Shown here one piece after another: positions 45,074-57,389 of a stretch of DNA of 64,000 nt. The DNA lies in contig JALPQD010000303.1 in NCBI GenBank assembly GCA_023101885.1, forward strand, positions 2,600,786-2,664,785, read 5' to 3'. This DNA is from Typhlomys cinereus. Its lineage: Eukaryota; Chordata; Mammalia; Rodentia; Platacanthomyidae. The notes beneath the pieces are model-generated. The model did not search any database and was not told the origin of the DNA. It worked only from the letters and a program-made list of their open reading frames with translations. Each line of letters opens with the position of its first letter. Within the stretch, counting starts at the first letter, position 1. The position numbers were made by a program, and so were the translations under genes.

Positions 45074-45941
45074 AGACCACATTCTTTTTTTTTTTCCCAC
45101 TCATATAAACTTAACAGGTACACGGGTCCCCCCCTCCATCCCCTATCCCCCTGTGCCCCCCTCTCCTCCCCCTTCCCTCCCCATCTCCCAGTTCCTCCCC
45201 CTCCCATCCCCGGAGCATCCTTTACTGTGCATGCCAAACTCTCCTCTGGGTCCTCCTTTCTGATGAGGTGCAAGGACCCAGTACCATTTCCCAGAACTCT
45301 TTCCTGTGTTCCTGTTAAGCATAGGAATACTACTGTGGCTGTCAATCCCTTGCCTCCCAGGATCCTAGTGCCTTTAGCAAATGCTAGACTTCGTGGGGTC
45401 AATAGTGTGTTGGTCATTGCGCAGGGCATGTAAAGTCCAAATATGATTGCTTCGGCCCTAACTTGTGTGGAGTATATTGTGTATCATTGCTCCTCCCATC
45501 CTTGTGCTCTTGCAATCTTACCGCCCCCTCTTCCGCAAATTTCCCTGAGCTTCAGGATGGGGAGAAATTAGGCTGGCCTAGTTCCAGGCGATTGATATAG
45601 AGTCTCTGATGTTCTGGGTTATGGTTTGTTGATTTTTTTTTTTTTTAGTTTTGCTGCTCCCTCAATGCCCTTGGCTCCACCCTGATGGGTATTGGATGTC
45701 ACCCCTTGGCCAGAGATAAAGACCTGTTAAATTAGAGTCTTGTTATAAGAGTATATTCAAAGGTAGATGTAATAAAAGTAGGAAACTGTGGTGAGGGAGG
45801 GGTCAATCACCCACTGCGAAAAGGTTACTTTCTATCTGCCAGACTATACGCCCTCCCCTTCTGATAAGATCATACCCCATCAGTTGTAAATGATCAGGAA
45901 GGAAAGTCTGTGAACTTAACCAGATCAGATCACGTTCTTTT
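45074..45941 (-). mobile_element. L1 3' UTR fragment, antisense
   Basis: Poly(T) at 45087-45099, C-rich tract (45126-45200), then the L1 3' UTR in inverted order up to about 45922. Imperfect flanks AGACCACATTCTTTT and AGATCACGTTCTTTT are a probable target duplication with two changes. Older than the 34170 L1. The 170-codon antisense frame here is UTR. Confidence 0.85.
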
Positions 45942-46230
45942 AGCATTTATTCTTTGCAAACCACAAGGAACAAGACAGAAATATCTACTATCACTTCTTT
46001 CTGAATCTGTTTTATTTAATTTTGCTTTGGAAAGACAGATCTGCTATGTCTAGCTTGCTAAGCTGTCCCTTAGACCTACAAAGTTGCACAAGTTCCCTTC
46101 CCAAGTACTGGGACTATAGGCGTGCTACACCACTCTGGATTCTGTCAGACATTGTAATAGAAATTCTAACCAATACAGCAAGAGAAGAAAAGAATAAGAC
46201 TGAAAGAGAAAAAAAAAAAAAAAACTTTAT

Positions 46231-46696
46231 TTCTCTTTTCATTTTTTAACATTTTTTATTATTATTTCCGCTCATACAAACTTAGTAGGTACACCGGTTC
46301 CCTCCCTCCCTCCCTCCTCCTCCCCCCAACCCCCCTGCTCCCCCTCCCCTCACCCCTCCCCATCTCCCAGTGCCTCCCCCCTCAATCCCGGGAGAATCCT
46401 TTAATGTGCATGCCAGACTCTCCTCTGGGTCCTCCTCTCTGATGAGGTGCAAGGACCCAGTACCATTTCCCTGAACCCTTTCCTGTGTTCCCCTTAAGCA
46501 TAGGAACACTACTGTGGCTGTCAATCCCTTGCCTCCAAGGATCTTGGTGCCTTTGGCAAATGCTAGACTTTGTGGGGTCAATAGTGTTGGACATTGCGCA
46601 GGGCATGCAAAGTCCAGTTATGATTGCTTCGGCCCTAACTTGTGTGGAGTATCTTGCATATCATTACTCCTCCCATCCTTGTCTCTTTTAATTTTT
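46231..46696 (-). mobile_element. Short L1 3' UTR fragment, antisense
   Basis: About 430 bp of the same L1 3' UTR with a CCCTCC-rich tract (46302-46383). Flanks TCTCTTTTCATTTTT and TCTCTTTTAATTTTT are a probable target duplication. It lies about 310 bp after the previous L1 fragment but is an independent insertion. Confidence 0.85.
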
Positions 46697-47769
46697 ATTT
46701 CATTATTTTTTTCTACTGATGATATAATTGTATTTGTAAAAACTCAAGCAAGGTAAATTCCTTTCTGTGCAGTGCTGGATGATAGACCCTCCTCTGCCTG
46801 CTATGAGCTGATGAAATTAAGAGTGTTATTGACAAATTCTTAATGACATCTTTAATAGAAGTTTTCATTTGAAAATATATCAATAGTTTTTATATTGTTC
46901 ACATGTTGTTTTGGAATTTTCTTTTCAGGAAGAGTTAATTTTTTTTGAGACAAATCTCATTGTATGGCTGTAGGCTGGCCTCAAAATCACAACCCTCCTG
47001 CCTTAGCCATCCGAGGTTATAGACATGCATATTATGCCCATTTTTTTTGTGTGTGTGTGCATGCACATGTGTGTGAGTGCACACGTGTGTGAGTGCGCAC
47101 ATGTTAGTGTATGTGGATACAGAGGCACATGTGCCACAGTACACATGTGGATGTCAGAGGACAGTTTTCAACGTCAGTTCTTGCCTTTCCTTTTTTTTTT
47201 TTTTTTTTTTTTTGAGACAGTCTCTACCACTGTGTAAGCCATGCTAACTAGTCTATGTGCTGATAGAGATTCTCTTGGATCTGCCTCCTGTTTCTCATAA
47301 GCCCACAGGGATTATAACATTTGAACTCAGGTCACCAAGTTTGTGTGGCAAATGCTTATCCACTAAGTTACCTCCTGATATTCTTCTCTCTCTTGATGTA
47401 GCTACTGGATCATTTAAAATTGCACATGTGTCTCAAAGTGCATTTTCATTTAAAAAAGTTATGACATAGGTGATACAAAGAAAAATGTTTATAGGAATCA
47501 TATAAAAAGGAATAATAAATTAAACTAATCCAAGTATTTTAAAATAAAAATATTAAATCTTCACTAAGATATTTAAAGTAGTAAATCAGAAAGAAAACAA
47601 AGAATATTTAAAATTCCAAAGTAATTTATATTCTTTGTGAAACTTCAAGCACTTTAAAAAATAAAGTAAAAACACAAATTCTCCCAATTCTGTTCTCTAA
47701 AAATTGCTTTTTTTAATATTTTGATGTTTTGTGTTTATAAAATTTTTCTCTGTGTAAATATGGGAGTTT

Positions 47770-47813
47770 ACTTTTTACTTTTTAATTTTTTTGCATGCAT
47801 GCGTGAGCACATA

Positions 47814-47846
<33 letters not shown>

Positions 47847-48097
47847 CTGTCTGTCTGTCAGAGGGCATGCTGTGTCCCTGTGGAGAACCAAGGGTGACTT
47901 CAGGAATCATCCTGGATTGCTTCTACCTCCTTCTCACTTCGCTCTGGGATTTCCCTCCCAGGCTCCGCCTACCAGGGCCAGAAGTGCAGGCGTCCATGAT
48001 TTCCACCTGGGTTTTTACATGGGACCTGGAATCCAAACTTAGGACCTTTTGCCTGCGAGACAGAGTCGTAACTCCTGAGCCATTTTTCCAGTCCCTA
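47770..48097 (-). repeat. Old B2-like SINE
   Basis: (GT)n from 47818, then TCAGAGGGCATGCTGTGTCC, GGAATCATCCTGGATTGC, GGGATTTCCC and the inverted head at about 48060-48095. Probable target duplication TACTTTTTACTTTTT / TACTTTTTATTTTTG. Confidence 0.82.
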
Positions 48098-49199
48098 CTT
48101 TTTATTTTTGAGGCAGGGATCATTAATTTGCCCAAAGTGACTTTGAATTCACTCTGTAAGACAGGCTTCGAACTTGTAATTCTCCTGCCTTAGATTCCTG
48201 GGTAGTTGGAATTACAAGCCTGTATTACCAGCCATGACAAATTAGGTTTTTACATAATAATTTGGCTCATAAATTGAGTTTGTGTTCCTCACTACCTGTT
48301 TTGTGACTTACACCATCTTCTTTTATTTGCTTTTCCTATGTGGAAAATAGCATTTCTCATAATGTGAATGCACTGTATTTATTTGAGCATTCTTCATTTG
48401 ACCAAGTCTTAGATTCTCCTCAGTGTTGTTGCATGTGTATTTGCATTTTTCTGTCCTATAGTTGCTTTGTTAGAATGTATAAATATTGGCCATTGACCCT
48501 TCAGAACAGTTACATGATTTTATACACTTAAAGCTGGAACAAGTTTCCTATGTCTTTTATTCTCCTGCGCTTACTTATTGGAGTAAAAATTACAAGAAGC
48601 AGGGTTAGCCAAGGAAAACTGAGAAGGTTATTCTTGGACTCCTCTGTTTCACTAACTCCTCAATGTCAAGCATCCCCCAGGACACTATATTTAGTGCTTT
48701 GGTGACCTCATCCGGGTTGTGCTTCAAATGCCCACATGTATGCTGATTGACTCTATGATGCCATCTCCAGCCCAGCTTGACACACTCCTGTATTTTCAGG
48801 AAGTGTTCCTAAGCTATCTAGTCCATCTCTCAGGACTCCATGTACTTATGCAGGACTTTTAACCTGCCATGTCCCTTCTAGAGGCTTCACCTTCCAAATC
48901 GATGGCAAACCCTTCAGGTCTAGATGGACTGCTCTTTGTCGTCCATATTGTGCCTGCGGTTGTCAGGAATTCCCTTTGTTGCTACCTTCAGACATATTCA
49001 AATTTCAGAATATTCAGGCATGGTATCACATACATGTAATCCCATCACTCAGGAGGGGAATACAGGAGGAGCAAGCATTAAGGTCCTCTTCAGCTACAAA
49101 TTTAGTTCAGGGCCAGACTGTATGATATGAGACATTTTTAGCCTTTACAGCATCCCCCCATACATACACACGTAAGATTAATAAATGTCAAATATATAT

Positions 49200-50160
49200 A
49201 TAATACATAATTATACATAATAGTTATGTGACAGCTTTTCATCACTGTAACAAAATAGTTGAGGAAATAATTTTAAAGAAAGAAAGAGGTGTTGGGGAGA
49301 TAGCTCAGTTTAAAATGCTTGCTGCACAGACAATGGATCTTAATTAGAATCCCTAGATGCCACATAAAATGTCAAATGGGTAGTCCAGCCTGCCTGTGGG
49401 AATCCCCAGAATAAGCCAGCTAGACAGATTAGCCCTATAAGCAAGCTCTGGAGCTTCAAAACCCAGACCCAAAATAGTAATGTAGAAGAGCAATCAAGGA
49501 TGATTTCTGGTATTATTCTTGGGCCTACACACACACATGCTCACCCACATGCAAAAATACATATACACATACATGCACAATTTTTTTTTTTTAATTTAAA
49601 AAAGGTCTCTGGGCTGGGTTTCTTGCAAGCAGAAGGTCCTGAGTAGGTCCCACTTAAAAACGCCAGGCAGAAACACCTGGGGGCCTGCATTTCTGGCCCT
49701 GGTGGGCGGAGCCTGGGAAGTCACAGAGTGATGCAGAAAGGAGGTAGAAGCAATCCAGGATGATTCCTGAAGTCACCCTTGGTCTTCCACAGAGACACAC
49801 AGTACCCTCCGATACACACACACGCGCACACACACACACACATTTTTTAAAAGAAGTATTTATTTATTTATTTATTTATTTATTTTTGCTCACAGATTGA
49901 GTCTAGGCTCATTCGGCCCAGTTATCTTGGGCCCAAGATAAGACCAAGCACTATGATGAGGAATGTGGGGTAGGAAAAAGCAATTCACCTCATGGTTGAC
50001 AGGCGGCACCAAGGGAAAGAAAGAGAAGAGCAGGAGATGAAATTTCAAAGTTACACCAACAGAGAGCTACTGCATTCAGCTGGACCCTAACTTCCAATAA
50101 CCCTTAAAATAAAAATCCATCAGTGGTTCATTTATTGATAATGTAAGAAAGTTCATGATC
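49200..50160 (+). mobile_element. R2-family repeat, interrupted by SINEs
   Basis: The left part (49208-49285, GTGACAGCTTTTCATCACTG, AACAAAATAGTTGAGG) and right part (49888-50160, GCTCACAGATTGAGTC to TTTATTGATAATG) fit one R2 element split by a B2-like SINE (49290-49580), a second SINE (49608-49850) and a (TTTA)n tract. The hairpin retroposon lies in its right part; R2-like sequence resumes at 50504. Confidence 0.5.
49608..49850 (+). repeat. Old B2-like SINE with deleted head
   Basis: GGGCTGGG, then a jump to TTGCAAGCAGAAGGTCCTGA (the part with box A is missing), body with GGCGGAGCCTGGGAAGTC and AATCCAGGATGATTCC, and (CA)n (49814-49840). It is followed by a (TTTA)n tract at 49857-49886. Confidence 0.8.
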
Positions 50161-50503
50161 CGGGCGATCTAGCCCCTCATGGCCCTTTAGTGCCATGAGT
50201 CCGTTTCCAGCTGCCTACTTCTCTTGGAGGCAATCTAGCCCCTCATGGCACTCCAGTGCCATGAGTCTGTTTCTTGTTCCTTGCTCCTCATGAATTCCAT
50301 GCCTAGGCACTATGAGTTCTCATGGGGTCCCTAGCCCCTCATGGCACTCTATTACTATGAGCTCTGTTTTATTTCTGCTTCTCATAGAAGCGCCCTAGCT
50401 CCTCATGGCACTCCACGTCTGGAGTCTGTGAGTTCCAACCTTTCTCTTTCTAATAAACTCTACCTTAATTCTCAAAAAAAAAAAAAAAGAAAGTTCATGA
50501 TCC
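50145..50503 (+). mobile_element. Polyadenylated retroposon built of repeated hairpin units (unassigned)
   Basis: Insert 50162-50486 is flanked by AAGAAAGTTCATGATCC at 50145-50161 and 50487-50503, and ends with CTAATAAACTCTACC and poly(A). The signature is L1-type retroposition of an RNA. Inside, the block CTAGCCCCTCATGGCAC and relatives recurs five times (CTCATG starts at 50176, 50242, 50286, 50338, 50402), most followed by an inverted partner ending ATGAG. At 50242-50265 the arms CTCATGGCACT and AGTGCCATGAG pair perfectly over 11 bp around a CC loop. No tRNA, 7SL, 5S or L1 similarity is visible, and no long frame. It may come from an LTR-terminated or noncoding transcript; family unknown. 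Confidence 0.85.
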
Positions 50504-50554
50504 AATAATTTCTTAAGCCCCTACCTGTTGTATTTTGTAATCAAGTCTTCAATG

Positions 50555-50561
<7 letters not shown>

Positions 50562-50603
<42 letters not shown>

Positions 50604-50620
50604 ACACACTCACACACACG
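50562..50620. repeat. (CA)n microsatellite
   Basis: CA repeats from 50562 with GA and CT interruptions near 50599 and 50609. Confidence 0.95.
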
Positions 50621-50924
50621 TATGTATGTCTTTGATATAAATTTTATAATCCAGAAGTTATTTAAGAAATTTGCTTGATTAGGTTCATTCTTCCTTTATC
50701 CAGAAATTTGGCTTAAATTTGATCATTTTAAATGTGTTATAATAAAGTTAATAACTACATATATTGCTGGACATAGTGGCACATGTTTGTAATCCCAGTA
50801 CTCTGGAAACTGAGGTAAGAGAATCATGATTTCCAAGCCAGTTGGGCTTACTTAACAAGTCCTAAAAATAAAGAATACACAGAGAGAAAAGAGGGAGGAA
50901 GAGTTAGCTAGTTAGTTATTTCCT

Positions 50925-51235
50925 CCTTGGTGACCAAAAACTTAACAAGAAACAGCGTATGAAAGGAAGGGCTTGTTTTGGCTTAAGTTCTAGGGAGTAC
51001 AGTCCACAATGAGGAAGGCAAGGCAGCAGTATCCCCTGTCAGGAAGCACAGAAGGATGAGGGCTGATGATACTCGTTGTGGGACCTTAGCCCATGTGATA
51101 TTGCCACCTGCATTTTAGGGTGGGTATTCCTTCTCTAGTTAACCCAATTTAGAAACTCCCTCACAGCCATGCCCAGAGGTTTGTCGCCTACGTGATTCTA
51201 AACCCTGTCAAGTTGACAATTAATATTAACCATTT
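50925..51235 (+). mobile_element. R2-family repeat
   Basis: GTGACCAAAAACTTAACAAG, GGGCTTGTTTTGGCTTAAG, CAGTCCACAATGAGGAAGGC and an end TCAAGTTGACAATTAATATT. A better-preserved member of the R2 group. Confidence 0.55.
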
Positions 51236-51579
51236 GAAAATATTAGATATTATACATACATTTCCAGTAAATGTTTGCTGCTTTGGTTAAACAGCTTATG
51301 TTATGTGTTATCATTATGTTAGAATTCCTTTTTTATTTGATGGTAACTGTGATGGAACACATGGGACATTCATAGAGGCTCAGTGGGAGTTCAGAGCTCT
51401 GGAACATCCTCCAGAAGGAAGGGTTGGCAGTCACCCTGTGCACCAGGGCATTAGACTGAAGCGTCAGCAAGTAGCTTGGAGTTGGGGTTTGGAGGATTGT
51501 CTCTGTGTGGTTTGAGGTGTGGCCGATATGTTGCCAGTTCTTGGTGGGGATAATAATACAGTGCTTTCCTTTTCTGCAG

Positions 51580-51658
51580 TTGTTTCCTGTCTTTGCTCCT
51601 GGTGGCTGCTGTGGTTTGGAAGATCAAACAGAGTTGTTGGGCCTCCAGGCGTAGAGAA
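51580..51658 (+). CDS. Atrn: Attractin exon 26, second half of the transmembrane helix
   Basis: Acceptor CTTTTCTGCAG (ends 51579), donor GTAAGC (51659). The first base completes a Ser codon; 26 codons follow: C-F-L-S-L-L-L-V-A-A-V-V-W then K-I-K-Q-S-C-W-A-S-R-R-R-E. The hydrophobic run finishes the membrane helix begun in exon 25. The basic K-I-K and R-R-R after it fit a stop-transfer signal on the cytoplasmic side, consistent with a type I topology. Confidence 0.95.
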
Positions 51659-54520
51659 GTAAGCATCCCAGAGTCTAGTCGGAGAATCCCCAGAAGCTGT
51701 TGTTTCCTTTTTTCTCTTAGACAAAACACTTTATCTGTTTAGTGATAATTGAGAGGTAAAGATGTATTCACATGAGAAGCATGCTGCTCCTTCTTCAGTA
51801 TATGGTTCTCTACGTAACCATAGATTTAGTGTCATTAATTCTGCTGCAGCCTAGCTATCAGCTGATTGAGCACAGTCTTCATAAGAGCCTTTCATAAAAA
51901 AACAAGTAAAGGAACTGGGAGTTCAGCTTCATAAGGGAACTGAGATCTTCGGTTCTAATCTCAAAGCTAGGGGCTGACCTATTAACAGATGGATCCTAGA
52001 GGGAGCATTCAGAACAAAATATGGTCAGCAGTACTCGCTATGATTAAACACTAGAGGCTGTATTAATAAAGTCCAGACGAGATATCTAGTCAATTGAGCA
52101 CCTCTAAATTCCAGACACCATTCTAAGTGATTCTGTTTATTAGTTTAGCTAATTTAATCTGTATCCAAACCCTATAAAACAAGTATCACCACCAACTGCT
52201 CTACAAATGTTCTAAGACTTAGGAAGTAAATTAACTTATCCATCATCACATAGTTGCCGAGAGGTAGGCTGAGTTTTTATCTTGGGACTTTGTCTTCACA
52301 GCCCATGTTCCCAGTCATCAAGTAGTTTCCATGGTCATGTCATTTTGTTCTGGATGTTCTAGAAAAAGCAATAAGATGGTTTTGTTACTATAACAAAGGA
52401 GACAAAATTATTTTCATATAAAACTATTGTATGACATTATTTACTCGCATAAAAATGAACATTTAAGTATATAAAAAACCAAATGAATAACACAGAGGAG
52501 AGTAACAACCAATTGGAAAATACTAAAAATATAAATGAGCGAATAAGAAGCTGAGTACCTTCTTTAAAAGCATGCTTGCAGCCAGCCGGATGCCTCAGCA
52601 AGTGAAGGTTCTTGCTGTGCAAGCCAAGTAACCTGGGTTTGACCTTTGAAACCCACATCCTGGAAGGAGAACTAAGTCTCAAAAGTTGTCCTCTCGATTT
52701 GATTTACTTTGTAAAAGTTGGATTTTGAAGACATAATGAAGAATTTTTTGATAATGTAGTACAAGAAAAGCACCAGCAACTGATGAAACTGCTTTTTTGT
52801 GCACTACCAACTGGTTAAAGCCCATGTGGTCTTTCCTAGTAAGCTCCTAAGAAGTAGGTGTTTTTCATAGACACTTGGTAAACCCTTAACTAAAGTGGTG
52901 CTAATTAGCACTGCTGTAATAAAGCCACCGTTATTTTTTATGAACATCTGAATACATTTTAACAAGGCTGTTGTGGGGGCATTACTTTGAGCATCTATTT
53001 TGAGGTGATGTTTTAAAAAATTAACATCAAATCAAATTGTAAATTAGTTTAAATATATTGCCTTAAGGACCTACTAAAGAATGTGCCACCACACTTTGAG
53101 TAATAGTCGAAATATCTTTGTCTACAAAAAAAAAATCAATGTTGACTTAAACGTTTTCTTTAAAAAAAAAAAAAAGTTGTCTTCTGACTTCCATATGCAT
53201 ACTGTGGACAACTCACATGAACCACCACACACACACTGATAAATAATAAGAGTTTTTTAAATTTAAGTATGTTTAGGATGCAGTTAATCAGCTGGTAAAT
53301 TAAGTACTTTTACAACTTGGAATATTGCATAACTCCAGTGTGTATTTCATTATTTATACAATGCCAGTCATGATTTGTTCCAGTAAGAATGCTGTTTCAA
53401 TTCTTTGTGCATACCATGTCCTGTTGGATGTGCTTTTTACCTTCATTACCTTCTGCAATCTTGTCAAAATCCCTAAAGTAGGACCTTCAGGAGTGTAGCA
53501 ACTCTGTCTTAACTGTATCTGGGCATTAAACTACCATAGAACCTAGCCTAGGTTGCTGCATATGTTTAATAAGTAAATAGATTAAGTAATAAGAATCTAG
53601 TTGTTTTAAAGAAAAATTTTAATATAAAAATGCTATTGTATAGAGCCTTGGGTTCTGTCTTCTATCGTGGTTCCGAGAACACGATATGAAGCAAAACCAG
53701 TTTGTTTTCCATGGCATAACTGTAAGGTTTTAGAATTCAGAAGATCTCTAATACTGTTATTGATACAGGGTTGAACACATCTCATGTGCTTGTAGGTGTC
53801 ATCTGATCTGAATAACAGTCTTGCAATATGAAAACACATTTCAAGTTAAGTGTGATGGGCATGCCTCTCATCCCATCACTTGAAAGGTGGAATCAGGAAG
53901 ATCCTCTTTATTGGGTTTGAGGCTACCCGAGCTACACAAGACACTATCAAAAAAAACCCAAAACATTTAAAAGAGGACTCTAGGGTCACATGGCCGAAGA
54001 GACTTGCAGCATTGAATTACATCCACATCTCCCTAAATCCAGAGACCTTAGTTTGCCCTCTGCTCTGTAGAGTTTCACATTTATGTTTGCAATTGACATC
54101 TCTCACAGTGAGGTGTCAACCAGGAAACATTTTTTTTGTTGCCATATGACTACCTTGTTCAGGTTTCAACAGAAAGCAAACAAACCTGACTTTAATCTAG
54201 TAAGAGAAATATGAAGAGATAAGGCTCCATCATTTTATGTATTCAATAAGCAGACATTGTAGCATTCTATCCACCCCTACTTTGTATTTCTCAGACAAGG
54301 ACTTTTTATAAAAAGATGCAATTGTGTTATCACATCTAATGAGACATAATAGTTTCTAATGCCAAATAATGTATATACTATGTCCATTTTTTCCCATTAT
54401 CACAAAAACATCTTTTTTTATTTGATTTAAATCAGGGAGGAGAAGATATTTTTAATATCTGGCTATCATTAATAAAATCTTAGTGCTCAACACATTAATG
54501 CTTACTATATTGTTCATCAG
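51659..54520 (+). other. Intron 26
   Basis: A B3-like SINE head (52573-52700) and a B3-like tail (53174-53260) lie about 470 bp apart with unique-looking sequence between. A B1 element is at 53840-53955. I see nothing nameable in 51660-52570, 53265-53835 and 53960-54520. Confidence 0.65.
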
Positions 54521-54628
54521 CAACTTCTTCGGGAAATGCAACAGATGGCCAGCCGTCCCTTTGCTTCTGTGAATGTTGCCCTGGAAACGGATGAAGAGCC
54601 TCCTGATCTTATTGGAGGAAGTATAAAG
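54521..54628 (+). CDS. Atrn: Attractin exon 27, cytoplasmic tail
   Basis: Acceptor TGTTCATCAG (ends 54520), donor GTGAGA (54629). Exactly 36 codons in phase 0: Q-L-L-R-E-M-Q-Q-M-A-S-R-P-F-A-S-V-N-V-A-L-E, then the acidic T-D-E-E-P-P-D-L-I-G-G-S-I-K. The M-A-S-R-P-F-A-S-V motif is shared, as I recall, between ATRN and ATRNL1 tails; the tail of this family has been linked to melanocortin receptor signalling. Confidence 0.95.
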
Positions 54629-55399
54629 GTGAGATGTGACTCTGAAATCCACACAGAACTCAAGTTTTGAGTCTGGCAAGCCAGAGCAATGCAAGTATTT
54701 TACTTTATTACCCCATTTTTCTTCTTCCCTCTCTTTAATGATTAAATAAAACACTGAAATTGTCAGATATTCTTTTATTTTCGGTTTCCAGATATTAGCT
54801 GGCAATCTTGGATACAGGGAATTTTAAAATATAAATTATGTGTTCTTATGTGATGCTATTTTAAAATATGTATTTTGTGTGTGCACATGTGTATGCGTAC
54901 TTTTTTTTTAATAAAGTATGCCATTGTGCACAGGTACCACTCAGAAGCACAATCTTTTGTTGTCAGTCTTCATCTTTTTCATCCTGTTTGAGTCAGGATC
55001 TCTTTAATCTGGATAAGCCAGACTAGCTGGTCTGTAAACTTCTGGAGATTATCCTATGTCTGCTTCCTGTTCCTTAGAGGCACACTTTGATTACAGATGC
55101 TTGCACTACTCCATTCGGCTTTTATGTGGGTTCCAGACATCTGAACACAGGTTATCAGGTTTGTGCAGAAAGCTCTTTTATCCACTGAACCATCTCCCCA
55201 GCCCTTTTCTGGTTCTTTTATATTTTCTGTGTCAGGGTCTGCAAGATGGCCCCGTAGATGAAAGTGCAGATCAAACACATTCCTGACAACCTGAGTTAAT
55301 TCCCTGGAACTGATGTAAAGGTACAGGGAGAATATTGTCTTTCATAAGCATACTGTGGTACATGCGCTCATGCATGAGCGTGCACACACACATATACAC

Positions 55400-55755
55400 A
55401 TACTGTATAAGTGTTCTCTGTTGCTGTGAGACACCACTCAAAAATCAGGCAACTTAAGGGAGAAAAGGAAATTTATTCAGTCTATGGCTCCAGAGGTGAG
55501 AAACAATCCTTCAGGATGAGAAGGCATGACTGGTGGCAGGAGCTGGAGTGGCCTAAGTTACATCTGTCATGGAAGGTAAGAGCTGCTGCATTCAAATTTA
55601 AGAGCAGGCTCAAGCAGAGTGAGGCTAACCAACCTCAAGGCCCGCTCCCTGTAACTGCCTTCCTTCAGCAAAACTCCATCTCCATGACTTCCTTAAACTA
55701 AATATAGAAACACATGAGCCTGTAGAGGACATGCCATTTCAAACCATGACAAACA
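55400..55755 (+). mobile_element. R2-family repeat
   Basis: TTCTCTGTTGCTGTGAGACA, GGAAATTTATTCAGTCTATG, TCAAGGCCCGCTCCCTG and AACACATGAGCCTGTAGAGG. Same order of motifs as the 60825 copy. Confidence 0.55.
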
Positions 55756-57389
55756 TGGTTTGTCATAAATTAAGTAAAGTTTAAAAAATTAACTATTCTG
55801 TAACATAATACTTTATAATTATCATTTGAAAATAGTTAAACTAAACCATTGGGTTCTTTTTTTTCTTTTTTCTGACACAAGTCCAGCTAGCTTATAATTC
55901 ATTAAGTGTTCTAGGATGACCTTGAACTCCTGATCCCTCAGCCTCTATCTCCCAAGTGCTCTGATAATAGACATCCACTACCACACATTAAAAACACCCA
56001 GCTTTATTCAGTGCTTTTGAATTATTCAGGAGTTTGAACTCAGGCCCTCATGAATGCTAGGCAAGACCTCTTCCATCTGAGTAATATTTACAGCTCTAAA
56101 CCATTATTTCTTGTAATTATATTCTTAGTAAGTGTTTGATTCCCCCAAAGTAATAAATTGACAAGACTTGCTTTTTGAGCAGAATGATAATTTTTCGGAT
56201 ACCCTGAGAAAGCAGCTGAATAACCTAATTTAAACATAGTTATTAAAGCATTCCTCAGCTCATAGGAAGTTAGATAAAAATCTCAAGAGACTACATTTTC
56301 TTCCTTCCTCCAAAAAGAGCAAACCATGAACCAAAACGAGAACCTTGAGTTGTCTAAAGTGGTTCCAGAATAGTATCACACAACTCCCTGCTGAAGGATT
56401 CATCAGTATTCTCTGCCAGAAAATATCCTCAATCCCTGTATGATCCACAGAACAAAAACAAGAGGAGGCGAATCACTGTGAATAAAAGCAGAAACAACAG
56501 GTAGATGTAGACGGGATGGCAAATATGAGACTCGATGTCTAGAAAATATAGTAACTTTATGTGAAGTCCTTAAACAAATGAAAAATGGAGCTGGGTATCA
56601 GGATATTTGCCTGTAATCCCAGTACTTGTAAAGCTAAGACAAGGGGATCACAAGTTTGGGACCAACTGGGACTCTCTATTCCATAACAAGTTCAAGGTTA
56701 GCCCAAGCTAAACCCTGTTCAAACACAGAACATAGTTCAGAGTAAAGTGCTTATATAGTGTGCATGAAGGCCTAAGGGTCAATCCCCAGTGCTTCCAGAA
56801 GAAGGTACGAGAAGAGGAGTATAGGGAAGAAACATAATACAAGAAATAAAAGATAGAATCACAAAGCCAAGGAAGCCATGTTAGTCAAGAATGGTTAAGC
56901 ACAGAGTGGAAAAATAACCAAGTAGGGCTTGTAAAAATAAAAAAATATAGTAACTAAAAATTTAAAATAAATAATTCAGTTTACATGTGAAACTATATTA
57001 GGCAGAAATGAGGAGAAAATTTATTAAGCAAAGGAAAACCCAAGACAATCACAAATAATGCAGCACAGAGAAATGAGGAAGTGGAAAATAGAATCAGTAG
57101 GAAGAATAATGGAGGAAAGAATCAGATGAAATGTATCAGTATTGTCAGAGCGCCAGAACCAATGAGTAGAAAAGAAGCAGTAGTTAAAGACTCAATAGCT
57201 GTGAATTTCTAGAACTGATAGAAAGCATGCAAATAGAGATTCCAGAAGCAAAGCCTCTATTAGGCTGAATACAGAGAGCAAGCAAGGAGGGAGGAAGGAA
57301 AGAAAAACTTAGTTGGATTTGTCATGTTGAAAGTATAGAACTTAAAGAAAATATCTTAAAATCAACTGCAAATTTATTTTAAATCATGT

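Larger units (their letters stand above)
40152..51579 (+). other. Intron 25 (11.4 kb), within the transmembrane helix
   Basis: Rich in SINEs. Besides elements listed separately: B2-like inverted (43570-43735), an L1-type or DNA repeat related to R1 (44517-44885), ID-like (44370-44445), B1 (44925-45045), B1 inverted (46020-46130, 46940-47035, 48105-48240), B4-like inverted (47130-47390), B2-like (49290-49580), B1 (50765-50880) and R2 (50925-51235). I recognise nothing in 40170-40570, 40810-41530, 42140-42290, 43165-43560, 47400-47770, 48245-49000 or 51240-51579. Confidence 0.65.

Noticed and set aside
44917..45429. A 170-codon frame on the minus strand
   Set aside because: It lies within the L1 3' UTR fragment at 45090-45922 and its adjoining sequence, and has the same theme as the UTR frames at 31744 and 46282.
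50162..50486. CRISPR-like array reading of the repeated CTCATGG blocks
   Set aside because: Unit spacing varies (44-66 bp), repeats are imperfect, and poly(A) and target duplications show a retroposon in a mammalian intron.
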